Positions 24,631-32,240 of a stretch of DNA of 48,630 nucleotides are shown in pieces. The stretch is taken from positions 1 to 48,630 of the forward strand of contig NZ_ABLD01000031.1 in assembly GCF_000172415.1 (NCBI RefSeq). Direction: 5' to 3'. The notes under the pieces are model-generated. The model worked only from the letters and a program-made list of their open reading frames with translations, was not told the DNA's origin and did no database searches. The number at the start of each line of letters is the position of its first letter. The first letter of the stretch is position 1. The position numbers and the translations under genes are program-made. This stretch comes from Paraburkholderia graminis C4D1M (GTDB taxonomy: Bacteria > Pseudomonadota > Gammaproteobacteria > Burkholderiales > Burkholderiaceae).

Positions 24631-25383
24631 TCAGACGCTTGCCGCGCCGGCCGCGTGCACTTCGATGCCGGCCTGCTCGAGCGCAGTGCGAATGCGCCGC
24701 GCAAACGCGAGCGCATGCGGACCGTCGCCGTGCAGGCAAATGGTTTGCGCGTTGAGCGGCACCCATTGGCCGTCGACGGCGCGCACCCGCTGTTCGCGCA
24801 CCATCGCGAGCGTGCGTTCGAGCACTTCGTCTTCGTCGTCGAGCAGCGCGCCCGGCTCCTTGCGCGGCACCAGCGAGCCGTCGGCGCGATAGCCGCGATC
24901 GGCGAAGACTTCTTCGATGGCGGTCAGCCCCGCGTTGCGCGCGGCCGTCACGAGCCCGCTGTTGGCGAGCGCGAACACCGCGACCGACGGATCGAAGTCA
25001 TGCACGGCCGAGACGATCGCGTCCGCGATCTTCGGATCGCGCGCGGCCTGGTTATACAGCGCGCCGTGCGGCTTGACGTGCGCAATGCGCCCGCCCTCGG
25101 CCTGCGCGATTGCCGACAGCGCGCCGAGCTGATACAGCACGCCCGCGTAGATCTCGCTTGCCGGCAAATCCATTTCCTTGCGGCCGAAATTTTCCGGATC
25201 GTTGAAGCTCGGATGCGCGCCGATCGACACGCCTTTTTGCACCGCCCAGCGCACGCAGTCGCGCATCGCGTTCGCGCCGCCCGCGTGCCAGCCGCATGCG
25301 ATATTCGCGGAGCTGACGAGGTCGAGCAGCGCCTCGTCGGAGCCGCAGCCTTCGCCGAGATCGGCGTTCAGATCGATTTCCAT
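24631..25383 (-). CDS. pxpA: 5-oxoprolinase subunit PxpA (LamB/YcsF family)
   Basis: A 250-residue subunit of the ATP-dependent 5-oxoprolinase PxpABC, which opens 5-oxoproline (pyroglutamate) to glutamate. The N-terminus MEIDLNADLGEGCGSDEALL and the metal/substrate-site motifs ANIACGWHAGGANAM, IGAHPSFNDPENFGR and HVKPHGALYNQA are textbook for the family. EVFADRGYRADGSLVPR and TICLHGDGPHAL follow. The length matches the family (about 245-255). It follows pxpC by 17 bp on the same strand, so pxpB-pxpC-pxpA form one unit. Confidence 0.95.
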   Translation of the reverse strand: MEIDLNADLGEGCGSDEALLDLVSSANIACGWHAGGANAMRDCVRWAVQKGVSIGAHPSFNDPENFGRKEMDLPASEIYAGVLYQLGALSAIAQAEGGRIAHVKPHGALYNQAARDPKIADAIVSAVHDFDPSVAVFALANSGLVTAARNAGLTAIEEVFADRGYRADGSLVPRKEPGALLDDEDEVLERTLAMVREQRVRAVDGQWVPLNAQTICLHGDGPHALAFARRIRTALEQAGIEVHAAGAASV

Positions 25384-25400
25384 GGTGTTCCCCTGCCTGG

Positions 25401-26453
25401 TTACAGCGCCGCGACGGCCATCTGCCGCGCACAGCGTTCTTCATGCATTGCGATAGCGGCGTCGATCTGCCGCAAATACGTGCGCTCGTCGAGCAGAGCC
25501 TGGCGCGCCTCATCGGGTGTCGTCGGAATGAAGCGCACGGCCGCGTTCAGGCGCACCTGCGCGAGCTTCCACAAGTCGGCCTGGATCACCGCGCCGATCT
25601 TCGGATAGCCGCCGGTCGTCTGCGCATCGCTCATCAGCACGATCGGCTGGCCGTTCGGCGGCACCTGGATCGTGCCGGGCAGCACCGCGTGCGACAGCAG
25701 ATCGGCCTTCTCTTTGCGCTTTAGCTCGCTGCCGGCGAGCCGGTAGCCCATGCGATTGCTGTTCGGCGTGACGAGCCACTCGTCGGACCAGAACGACTCG
25801 TGCGCTTCGTCGGCGAAGCTGTCGTATTCCGGGCCGCGCAGCACGCGAATCGGCACGGCCCAGGGCACGCCCGTCGGATGACGGCCGCGCCGCAGCGGTT
25901 CGTCGACGAGCACGAACTTGCACCACGCGGGCGCCTTCACGCCGAATTCCGGCGCTTCCGGCGAGAAGCCGACCTGGCCGCGCTGCGGCGGCGCGCCGAG
26001 CGGCACGCGGTCGCCGTCGCGCAGTGCCCGGCCGCCGAGGCCGCCGAAGCGGCCGGTGAGGTCCGTGCTGCGCGAACCGAGCATCGGCAAGACGTCGATG
26101 CCGCCCGCGATGCACACGTAGCCGCGCATGCCGCGCTTCGCCGCGTTCAGCACGAGTTCCTGCCCGGCTTTGACCGGCAGACTCCACCACGAGTAGACCG
26201 GCTTGCCGTCGAGCGTCGCGCCGAATTCCGTCCCGGTGATGGCGACGCGCGTCGCGCGAAGAAAACGCAGCACGGTCGGGCCGAAGGTGATTTCGAGGCC
26301 GGCCGCGTCGGGCCGGTTGCCGACCAGCCGGTTGCCGACTTCCAGCGACAAGCGGTCGAGCGCCCCGCCCATCGCGACGCCGAGATGCCGGTAGCCGTGA
26401 CGGCCGAGGTCCTGAATGGTGGTCAAAAGACCTGCGCGAATCACGTCGATCAT
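25401..26453 (-). CDS. pxpC: 5-oxoprolinase subunit PxpC (biotin-dependent carboxylase-like)
   Basis: A 350-residue subunit of 5-oxoprolinase, formerly annotated as allophanate hydrolase subunit 2. Key blocks are MIDVIRAGLLTTIQDLGRHG at the start, MRGYVCIAGGID, GSRSTDLTGRFGGLGGR, VLRGPEYDSF, NSNRMGYRLAG and SDAQTTGGYPKIGAVI. ATG 26453 overlaps the pxpB stop by four bases, so the two subunits are translationally coupled. A longer in-frame reading upstream overlaps pxpB in the wrong frame and is not used. Confidence 0.95.
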   Translation of the reverse strand: MIDVIRAGLLTTIQDLGRHGYRHLGVAMGGALDRLSLEVGNRLVGNRPDAAGLEITFGPTVLRFLRATRVAITGTEFGATLDGKPVYSWWSLPVKAGQELVLNAAKRGMRGYVCIAGGIDVLPMLGSRSTDLTGRFGGLGGRALRDGDRVPLGAPPQRGQVGFSPEAPEFGVKAPAWCKFVLVDEPLRRGRHPTGVPWAVPIRVLRGPEYDSFADEAHESFWSDEWLVTPNSNRMGYRLAGSELKRKEKADLLSHAVLPGTIQVPPNGQPIVLMSDAQTTGGYPKIGAVIQADLWKLAQVRLNAAVRFIPTTPDEARQALLDERTYLRQIDAAIAMHEERCARQMAVAAL

Positions 26454-27139
26454 GCGTGTATCCCCGCGATGGTGAAGCGCACCCGGTCGCCCGGCTGCAA
26501 CAGCGTGGGCGGGCGGCGTGCGGGATCGAAGAGCGGCAGTTCGGTGCGGCCGATCAACTGCCAGCCGCCAGGCGACGTCGCCGGATAAATGCCCGTCTGC
26601 TCTCCGCCGATGCCGACCGAACCCGCCGGCACCTCGAGCCGCGGCGACGCGCGGCGCGGCGTATGCAGCGCCGCTTCGAGGCCGCCCATGTAGGCGAAGC
26701 CCGGCTGGAAGCCGAGGAAAAACACCACGTATTGACCGCCCGAATGCCGCTCGATCACTTCCCGCGTGCTCAGCCCGGTGTGGTTCGCGACGGCGGCCAG
26801 ATCGGGGCCGAACTCGCCGCCGTACTGAACCGGAATGTCGACGTCGCGGCCCGCAGCCGGCGCCTGGCCGGCTGCGTCCCAGGCTTGCTGCAAGCGCTCC
26901 GCGAGCGCCTCGCGATCGGCTTCCAGCGGATCGAACACCAGGGTCAGGTTGTTCATGCCCGGCACGACTTCCAGCACATGCGGCCAGTCGCGCGCGAGTT
27001 CGGCCGCCGCCCACACGCGACGCTGGCAGTCGAGCGTCGCGGGCGGGGGCGCCTCGCAGACCAGCGCGGCGTCGCCGAGCGGAAAGATTTTGGGTTGGCT
27101 CATGGCTTGAAGACCCGGAGAAGTCGAAGAGTTCTGCAT
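26450..27139 (-). CDS. pxpB: 5-oxoprolinase subunit PxpB (KipI-like)
   Basis: A 229-residue subunit homologous to KipI and formerly called allophanate hydrolase subunit 1. Recognisable segments are KIFPLGDAALVCEA, FFLGFQPGFAYMGGLEAAL, LEVPAGSVGIGGEQTGIYP and GGWQLIGRTELPLFDP. The start is uncertain: ATG 27139 gives an extra 12 residues, while ATG 27103 (MSQPKIFPLGD) begins where the family does. Neither has a strong ribosome-binding site. It is the promoter-proximal gene of the pxpBCA unit and diverges from the MarR-like regulator gene. Confidence 0.93.
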   Translation of the reverse strand: MQNSSTSPGLQAMSQPKIFPLGDAALVCEAPPPATLDCQRRVWAAAELARDWPHVLEVVPGMNNLTLVFDPLEADREALAERLQQAWDAAGQAPAAGRDVDIPVQYGGEFGPDLAAVANHTGLSTREVIERHSGGQYVVFFLGFQPGFAYMGGLEAALHTPRRASPRLEVPAGSVGIGGEQTGIYPATSPGGWQLIGRTELPLFDPARRPPTLLQPGDRVRFTIAGIHA

Positions 27140-27195
27140 TGCGCACCGTCGGGAAAAACGCGGCAGGACCGTTGCGCGATGTCTGGAGCGTACAT

Positions 27196-27227
27196 TGTCA
27201 ATAAAATATCAACAATTTATCAATAAG
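27196..27227. promoter_or_regulatory. AT-rich operator with three 11-bp-phased direct repeats
   Basis: TGTCAA (27196-27201), TATCAA (27207-27212) and TATCAA (27218-27223) start exactly 11 bp apart, so they lie on one face of the helix. On the minus strand they read TTGACA/TTGATA. The bases 27207-27219 also match the IHF consensus WATCAANNNNTTR. This AT-rich island sits between pxpB and the MarR-like gene, where a regulator of both would bind. Confidence 0.6.
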
Positions 27228-27317
27228 AGTTTTCGCCAGGCTCGCCGCCGCACGCTCGTCGTCGTACACTCCCGACAACTCTTGACCCTTCTTCACACCG
27301 ATTCCCGAGAAACACAC

Positions 27318-27830
27318 ATGTCGCGGCATCCCACCAAGATCGTCTCGTCGGAACATCTCGTGTCCGACACGAGCGCGGAGCTGTCCGAGCTCGAGTACGC
27401 GCTCATCATGGCCGGCAACGCATTCAACCGATGGATGGTGCGCTGCATGTCGGCGGCCGGGGAAAAGGACATGACGGCCATCGAGGTCTCGCTGCTGCAT
27501 CACGTGAGTCATCGCGAGCGACGCAAGAAGCTGGCCGACATCTGCTTCGTGCTGAACATCGAGGACACGCACGTTGCGACCTACGCGCTGAAGAAGCTCG
27601 TAGCTAGAGGGTATGTAAAAAGCGAAAAGACCGGCAAGGAAGTGTTTTTTTCCGCGACCGACGCGGGCCGCGCGCTCTGCCTGAAGTACCGCGAAGTGCG
27701 CGAGAGCTGCCTGATTTCGACGCTGAAGGAAAGCGGCCTCACCAACGAACAGATCGGCGAGGCGGCGCAGTTGATGCGCAATGCGTCCGGCATGTACGAC
27801 ACGGCCGCGCGCGCGGCAGCGTCGTTATAA
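27318..27830 (+). CDS. MarR-like winged-helix transcriptional regulator
   Basis: A 170-residue predicted DNA-binding protein. The winged helix is at about residues 50-115: AIEVSLLHHVSHRERRKKLA, then DICFVLNIEDTHVATYALKK as the recognition part, LVARGYVKSEKTGKEVFFSA as the wing and DAGRALCLKYREVRE as the dimer helix. ATG 27318 gives the natural start. An upstream frame from 27195 would run through the operator-like AT-rich region. It diverges from pxpBCA, so control of 5-oxoproline use is a fair guess but unproven. Confidence 0.82.
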   Translation: MSRHPTKIVSSEHLVSDTSAELSELEYALIMAGNAFNRWMVRCMSAAGEKDMTAIEVSLLHHVSHRERRKKLADICFVLNIEDTHVATYALKKLVARGYVKSEKTGKEVFFSATDAGRALCLKYREVRESCLISTLKESGLTNEQIGEAAQLMRNASGMYDTAARAAASL

Positions 27831-27928
27831 AGACGAGGCGGCGGCGCGTCGTCGTTGAAGGTAAGCGAAGCTCGAACGGGTGCGTGCTGTTGTCTGCGCC
27901 TCGAGCCATTTCTCGCTGTGCCTAACGC

Positions 27929-28528
27929 CTAACCCGCGGCCCGCGCGTGCAGCCCGCTTTCGGTGACGATCATATCGAGCGGAATGTCGTGAGCTTCGCG
28001 CTCGAGCGCCGCCGTGCGGCACGCCTCGTATCCGACGCCCACCGTGATCGGCTTCGTCGCGCCGGGCCAGCCGGCGAGCGTGCGGTCGTAATAGCCGCCG
28101 CCGTAACCGAGCCGGTAGCCGTCGGCATCGAAACCCACGCAGGGCACGAGCAATAGCTCGGGAATCACCAGTCGTTCGGTCGCGGGTTCAGCGATCTTGT
28201 GATGGCCGATCTTCATCGGCGTATCCGGCGACCATGCGTGAAACTCGAGCGGCACGCCGCGTTCCCTGATGATCGGCAGACTGGCCTCGCGCGCCGAGCC
28301 GCCCGCGAGCCAGATCGAGATCGCTGCGCGCGCATCGAATTCGCCCGCGAGCGGCCAGTAAAACCCGACGCTTCGCACGTCGAAATGCTTCAGCGCGTCG
28401 AGCACGCGGCGCGCGAGCGCGGCGTTGTTAGCCGGCTCGGAAGCCGCTTGCAGCCTTGTTTCCAATAGCGTCCGGCGCAGTGTCTTTTTCGATTCCGCCG
28501 AAGGGTTGCATGCTATGCTTGGGTTCAA
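27929..28528 (-). CDS. fthC: 5-formyltetrahydrofolate cyclo-ligase
   Basis: A protein of about 199 residues that converts 5-formyl-THF to 5,10-methenyl-THF with ATP, rescuing a dead-end folate. The N-terminal KKTLRRTLLETRLQ basic patch, then FYWPLAGEFDARAAI, ELLLVPCVGFDADGYRLGYG, GGGYYDRTLAGWPG and the C-terminal GVGYEACR and HDIPLDMIVTE are family motifs. No ATG or GTG fits near the domain start. I chose TTG 28528 because GGAG lies six bases before it. Starting at ATG 28618 would add 30 residues antisense to the slt signal peptide. The two divergent starts are only 20 bp apart. Confidence 0.85.
   Translation of the reverse strand: MNPSIACNPSAESKKTLRRTLLETRLQAASEPANNAALARRVLDALKHFDVRSVGFYWPLAGEFDARAAISIWLAGGSAREASLPIIRERGVPLEFHAWSPDTPMKIGHHKIAEPATERLVIPELLLVPCVGFDADGYRLGYGGGYYDRTLAGWPGATKPITVGVGYEACRTAALEREAHDIPLDMIVTESGLHARAAG
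28514..28519 (+). promoter_or_regulatory. -10-like hexamer for slt
   Basis: TATGCT lies 29 bp before the slt ATG (28549), inside the 5' end of the divergent cyclo-ligase gene. No clear -35 is seen. Confidence 0.3.
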
Positions 28529-28548
28529 TTCGCGCTCCAGAAACAACG

Positions 28549-30516
28549 ATGTCAAAAAGTCTTTATCGAGTATATCGCGCGGCCGGTATGGCGCTTGCCG
28601 CAGCCGCTCTCGTCGCATGTAGCACCGCGTCAGCCGTCAAGCCTCTTCCCATTTCGCAGCTCACCAACGACGACCAGATTTTCGTCCAGTTGCGCGAGGC
28701 TGCCCGCAATAACGACGCGGCGCGCGCGGCGCAGCTCGCGAGCATGATTCCGGGCTATCCGGCGCCTTCTTATCTGGAGTACTTCCAGATCAAGCCGCAG
28801 CTCTTCGATTCGGGCGGCCACGCGCGCGTCGACGCACCCGACGCGCCGGTGCTCGCGTTCCTGCAGAAGTACGACGGCCAGGCCATTGCCGACCGCATGC
28901 GCAACGACTACCTCACGGTGCTCGGCTCGCGCCACGACTGGCGCAACTTCGACCAGCAATACGCGCGCTTCGTGCTGAACGACGACACGCAGGTGAAGTG
29001 CTACGCGCTCGAATCGCGTGCGTCGCGCGGCGAGAATGTCGCGGACGCGGCGCGCGCGCTGCTCGTCGATCCGAAATGGTACGGCGACGGCTGCGTCGAT
29101 CTGATCACGATCCTCGGCGTCAACAAGCAGTTCAGCACCGACGACGTCTGGCAGCAGATCCGTCTCGCCTACGAACAGAACTACACGAATACCGGCAGCA
29201 AGCTCGTCGACGCGCTCGGCAGCCAGGCGCCCGATCCCGTGCTGTTCGGCCAGGCCACCAGCACGCCGCCGCTGCTGCTTGCGCGCGGCGTCGGCGCCGA
29301 TCCGCAATCGCATCAACTCGCGTTGCTCGCGATCACGCGCATGGCGCGCAACGATCCGGCCATGGCCGCGGCCACGTTTGCATCGGTGGCGCCTTCGCTG
29401 AATTCGCCGGAGCGGGCCATCGGCTGGGGCACGATTGCGTATCAGGCGGCGGCCAAGCAGATGCCGAGCGCCGCGGACTGGTATCGGCTGTCGGCCAACG
29501 CGCCGCTCTCGAATCCCGCCTACGAATGGCGCACGCGCACCGCGCTGCTCGCCGGAGACTGGAACATGGTGCGCTGGTCGATCGAACAGATGCCGGCCGC
29601 GCTGCGCAACCAGCCTTCGTGGACTTACTGGCATGGCCGCGCGCTCAAGCAGGCGGGCGACACGACCACGGCTAACCAGGAATTCGAGTCGATCTCGCAG
29701 GGCTTTAACTTCTACGGCCAACTCGCCGCGGAAGAACTCGGCCAGAAGATCGCGGTGCCGCCAAAAACCTCAGTCACCGATTCCGAAATCCAGCAGGCCG
29801 GCAATACGCCGGGCTTCGATCTCGCGCAGCGCTTCTACGCGCTGAATCTGCGGCTCGAAGGCAATCGCGAATGGAACTGGCCGCTGCGCAACATGAGCGA
29901 CCGTCAGTTGCTGGCCGCCGCCGAATACGCGCGCCGTATCCAGTTGTACGACCGCGCGGTGAACACGGCGGATCGCACGAAAACCGAACACGACTTCTCG
30001 CTGCGCTATCTGTCGCCGTTCCGCGACATTGTCGAGCGTGATGCGCAGTCGAACGGGCTGGACGTGGAATGGGCCTACGGGCTGATCCGCCAGGAATCGC
30101 GCTTCATCATGAATGCGCGCTCCGAAGTCGGCGCGAGCGGCCTGATGCAGTTGATGCCCGCCACCGCGCAACTGGTCGCGAAGAAGATCGGCCTCGGCCC
30201 GATTTCTCGCGAGCAGATGAACGACATCAATACAAACATTCTGCTCGGCACCAACTACCTGTCGATGATCTACAATCAGTTCGACGGTTCGGCCGTGCTG
30301 GCCACCGCGGGTTACAACGCCGGTCCGGGCCGTCCGCGCAACTGGCGGCAGACGTTGCAGCACCCGGTTGAAGGCGCGATCTTCGCCGAGGCGATTCCGT
30401 TCCAGGAAACGCGCGACTACGTCAAGAATGTGTTGTCCAACACGGTCTACTACGCGGCATTGTTCGAAGGCCGTCCGCAATCGCTGAAGGCGCGTCTGGG
30501 TTACATCGCACCGTAA
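28549..30516 (+). CDS. slt: Soluble-type lytic transglycosylase (Slt70-like lipoprotein)
   Basis: A 655-residue periplasmic lytic transglycosylase that cleaves the MurNAc-GlcNAc bond of peptidoglycan with 1,6-anhydro product formation. The N-terminus is a signal peptide ending in a lipobox-like ALVAC at about residues 19-23. A long alpha-superhelical U/L domain follows to about residue 490, and the C-terminal SLT domain runs from about residue 500. The catalytic Glu is about residue 516 in YGLIRQESRF. GASGLMQLMPATA, LLGTNYLSM and ATAGYNAGPGRPRNW complete the SLT motifs. Unlike E. coli Slt70 it appears lipid-anchored. ATG 28549 is chosen because it starts the signal peptide. Confidence 0.93.
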   Translation: MSKSLYRVYRAAGMALAAAALVACSTASAVKPLPISQLTNDDQIFVQLREAARNNDAARAAQLASMIPGYPAPSYLEYFQIKPQLFDSGGHARVDAPDAPVLAFLQKYDGQAIADRMRNDYLTVLGSRHDWRNFDQQYARFVLNDDTQVKCYALESRASRGENVADAARALLVDPKWYGDGCVDLITILGVNKQFSTDDVWQQIRLAYEQNYTNTGSKLVDALGSQAPDPVLFGQATSTPPLLLARGVGADPQSHQLALLAITRMARNDPAMAAATFASVAPSLNSPERAIGWGTIAYQAAAKQMPSAADWYRLSANAPLSNPAYEWRTRTALLAGDWNMVRWSIEQMPAALRNQPSWTYWHGRALKQAGDTTTANQEFESISQGFNFYGQLAAEELGQKIAVPPKTSVTDSEIQQAGNTPGFDLAQRFYALNLRLEGNREWNWPLRNMSDRQLLAAAEYARRIQLYDRAVNTADRTKTEHDFSLRYLSPFRDIVERDAQSNGLDVEWAYGLIRQESRFIMNARSEVGASGLMQLMPATAQLVAKKIGLGPISREQMNDINTNILLGTNYLSMIYNQFDGSAVLATAGYNAGPGRPRNWRQTLQHPVEGAIFAEAIPFQETRDYVKNVLSNTVYYAALFEGRPQSLKARLGYIAP

Positions 30517-30524
30517 GCGCCGTG

Positions 30525-30558
30525 CCGCCGCTGCCTCGCTGCAATTGCGAGGCGGCGG
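30525..30558 (+). terminator. Hairpin after slt
   Basis: CCGCC (30525-30529) and GCCTCGC (30533-30539) pair with GCGAGGC (30547-30553) and GGCGG (30554-30558) around a seven-base loop, with a small bulge. No T run follows, so it may only weaken transcription into the next gene. Confidence 0.4.
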
Positions 30559-30603
30559 TGCGCCACGCCAGCCGTTGCCGCGGCTTCCACCAGGGAGTCG
30601 AAA

Positions 30604-31557
30604 ATGCGACATAAAGCCATTGCGATCATCGGCGGTTCCGGGTTTATCGGAAGCCATCTCGTCAACGCCCTCGTTGAAATGGGCAAGGACGTGCGCATCG
30701 CCACACGGCGGCGTTACAACGCGCGCCATCTCACGCTGCTGCCCATCGACGTGATCGAAACCGATGTGTTCGATCCGGTCCAACTCGCGCGTTTTGTCGA
30801 AGGCGCAGACGGCGTGATCAATCTCGTCGGCACGCTGCATGGCAAACGCCGCACGCCGTAGGGTCCCGAGTTCGCGCGCGCGCACGTCGAATTGCCCACC
30901 AAGATCGCGGCGGCTTGCGAAGGCAAGGGCGTGCATCGGCTGATTCATTTGAGCGCGCTCGGCGCCGATTCGAACGGTCGGAGCATGTACGCGCGCTCGA
31001 AGGGCGACGGCGAGAAAGCGGTGCACGCGGCGAATCTCGCGTGGACGGTGTTCCGGCCTTCCGTCGTGTTCGGCGCGGAAGACCAGTTCCTCAACAAGTT
31101 CGCGTTCTTGCAGCGCATCTTTCCGGTGATTCCGCTCGCCATGCCGGACGCGAAGTTCCAGCCGGTTTATGTCGGCGATGTCGCCAAGGCGATCGTCAAC
31201 GTGCTCGACCTCGATGCGGCCAACGGCAAGACCTACGAACTCGGCGGCCCGAGCGTCTATACGCTCGAAGAGCTCGTCAGATATTGCGGCGACGTGATCG
31301 GCCGGCATGCCAGCATCATCCGTCTGCCCGAAGCGCTCGCGCGCATGCAGGCCATGACGTTCGAGTTGGCGCCGGGCGAACCGGTCATCACGCGCGACAA
31401 TCTCGATTCGATGAAACAGGACAACGTGCTAAGCCGCCCGCTCGCACCCGAGCTGGGCCTGGAGCCGGCCAGCATCGAAACGATCGCGCCGGTGTATCTG
31501 ACCGGCGCGTCGGCACGTTCGCGTTTCGACACGTTCCGCGCGAGCGCGGGCCGCTGA
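30604..31557 (+). pseudogene. NDUFA9-like NAD(P)-binding epimerase-fold protein, interrupted by TAG
   Basis: A 317-codon frame of the atypical SDR family that includes the complex I NDUFA9 subunit. AIIGGSGFIGSHLVNAL is the NAD(P)-binding start, with NLVGTLHGKRRTP, RLIHLSALGADSNGRSMYAR and the C-terminal KTYELGGPSVYTLEELVRY. Codon 86 is TAG (30859-30861), and the same frame continues without a break (GPEFARAHVELPTKIAAACE). From memory of the family, Tyr is usual in the RTPYGPEF block, so this is one base change (TAC to TAG) or a sequence error. A TTG at 30892 could restart translation, but it would lack the cofactor site. The rest of the frame shows no decay, so the lesion is recent or artificial. 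Confidence 0.8.
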
Positions 31558-31586
31558 CTTTTTCTCTACTTCTCATACGAACCCGC

Positions 31587-32240
31587 ATGAAGCTGCTTAT
31601 TGGTGACAAGAACTATTCGTCATGGTCGATGCGGCCGTGGCTGCTGTTCAGGCATTTCGGCATCGCATTCGACGAAGTGCTGATCCATCTGAATCAGCCC
31701 GGCACCAATGCCGCGGTGCTTGAGCAGGCGCCTAACGGTCCGGGCAAGATTCCCTGTCTGATCGACGACGCGGGTCTTGCCGTGTGGGACTCGCTCGCCA
31801 TCGCCGAAACGCTCGCCGAGCGCTTTCCTCAGCACGCGCTGTGGCCGCGCGATGCGGCGGCGCGCGCGCATGCTCGCAGCGTTAGCGCGGAGATGCATTC
31901 GGGCTTCGGCGAACTGCGCTCGAATATGTGGATGAACATTCGCGCGTCGTTTGCCGGCAAGAACGCGACGCCGGGCGTGCTGGCCGACATCGCGCGTATC
32001 GAGGCGATCTGGCGTGACTGCCTCGATACCTATGGCGGTCCGTTCCTGTTCGGCGAGTTCAGCATTGCCGACGCGATGTATGCGCCGGTGGCCATGCGCT
32101 TCAGGACGTGGCAGCCGCCGTTGTCCGAGACGTCGCTGGCTTATGTTCGCCGGCTGAGCGCACAGCCCGCAGTGAAAGCCTGGATCGACGACGCGTTGAG
32201 CGAGACGCACACCATCGCGTATCTAGACGAATGCCCATGA
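31587..32240 (+). CDS. Glutathione S-transferase family protein
   Basis: A 217-residue GST. The thioredoxin-like N-terminal domain starts MKLLIGDKNYSSWSMRPWLL, with the usual Ser-rich active-site turn (NYSSWS) and the cis-Pro block GKIPCLIDD. IWDSLAI-type glutathione contact reads VWDSLAIAETLAE. The helical domain contains FLFGEFSIADAMYAPVAMRF, the N-capping box region. The stop overlaps the cca start by four bases (ATGA), so it is translated in tandem with cca. The substrate is unknown. It may be co-transcribed with the broken gene upstream, 29 bp away. Confidence 0.9.
   Translation: MKLLIGDKNYSSWSMRPWLLFRHFGIAFDEVLIHLNQPGTNAAVLEQAPNGPGKIPCLIDDAGLAVWDSLAIAETLAERFPQHALWPRDAAARAHARSVSAEMHSGFGELRSNMWMNIRASFAGKNATPGVLADIARIEAIWRDCLDTYGGPFLFGEFSIADAMYAPVAMRFRTWQPPLSETSLAYVRRLSAQPAVKAWIDDALSETHTIAYLDECP

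Noticed and set aside
30859..30861. TAG in the NDUFA9-like gene as pyrrolysine or programmed recoding
   Set aside because: No recoding element or pylT-type tRNA is visible, and Burkholderiaceae are not known to use pyrrolysine. A point change or base error is simpler.
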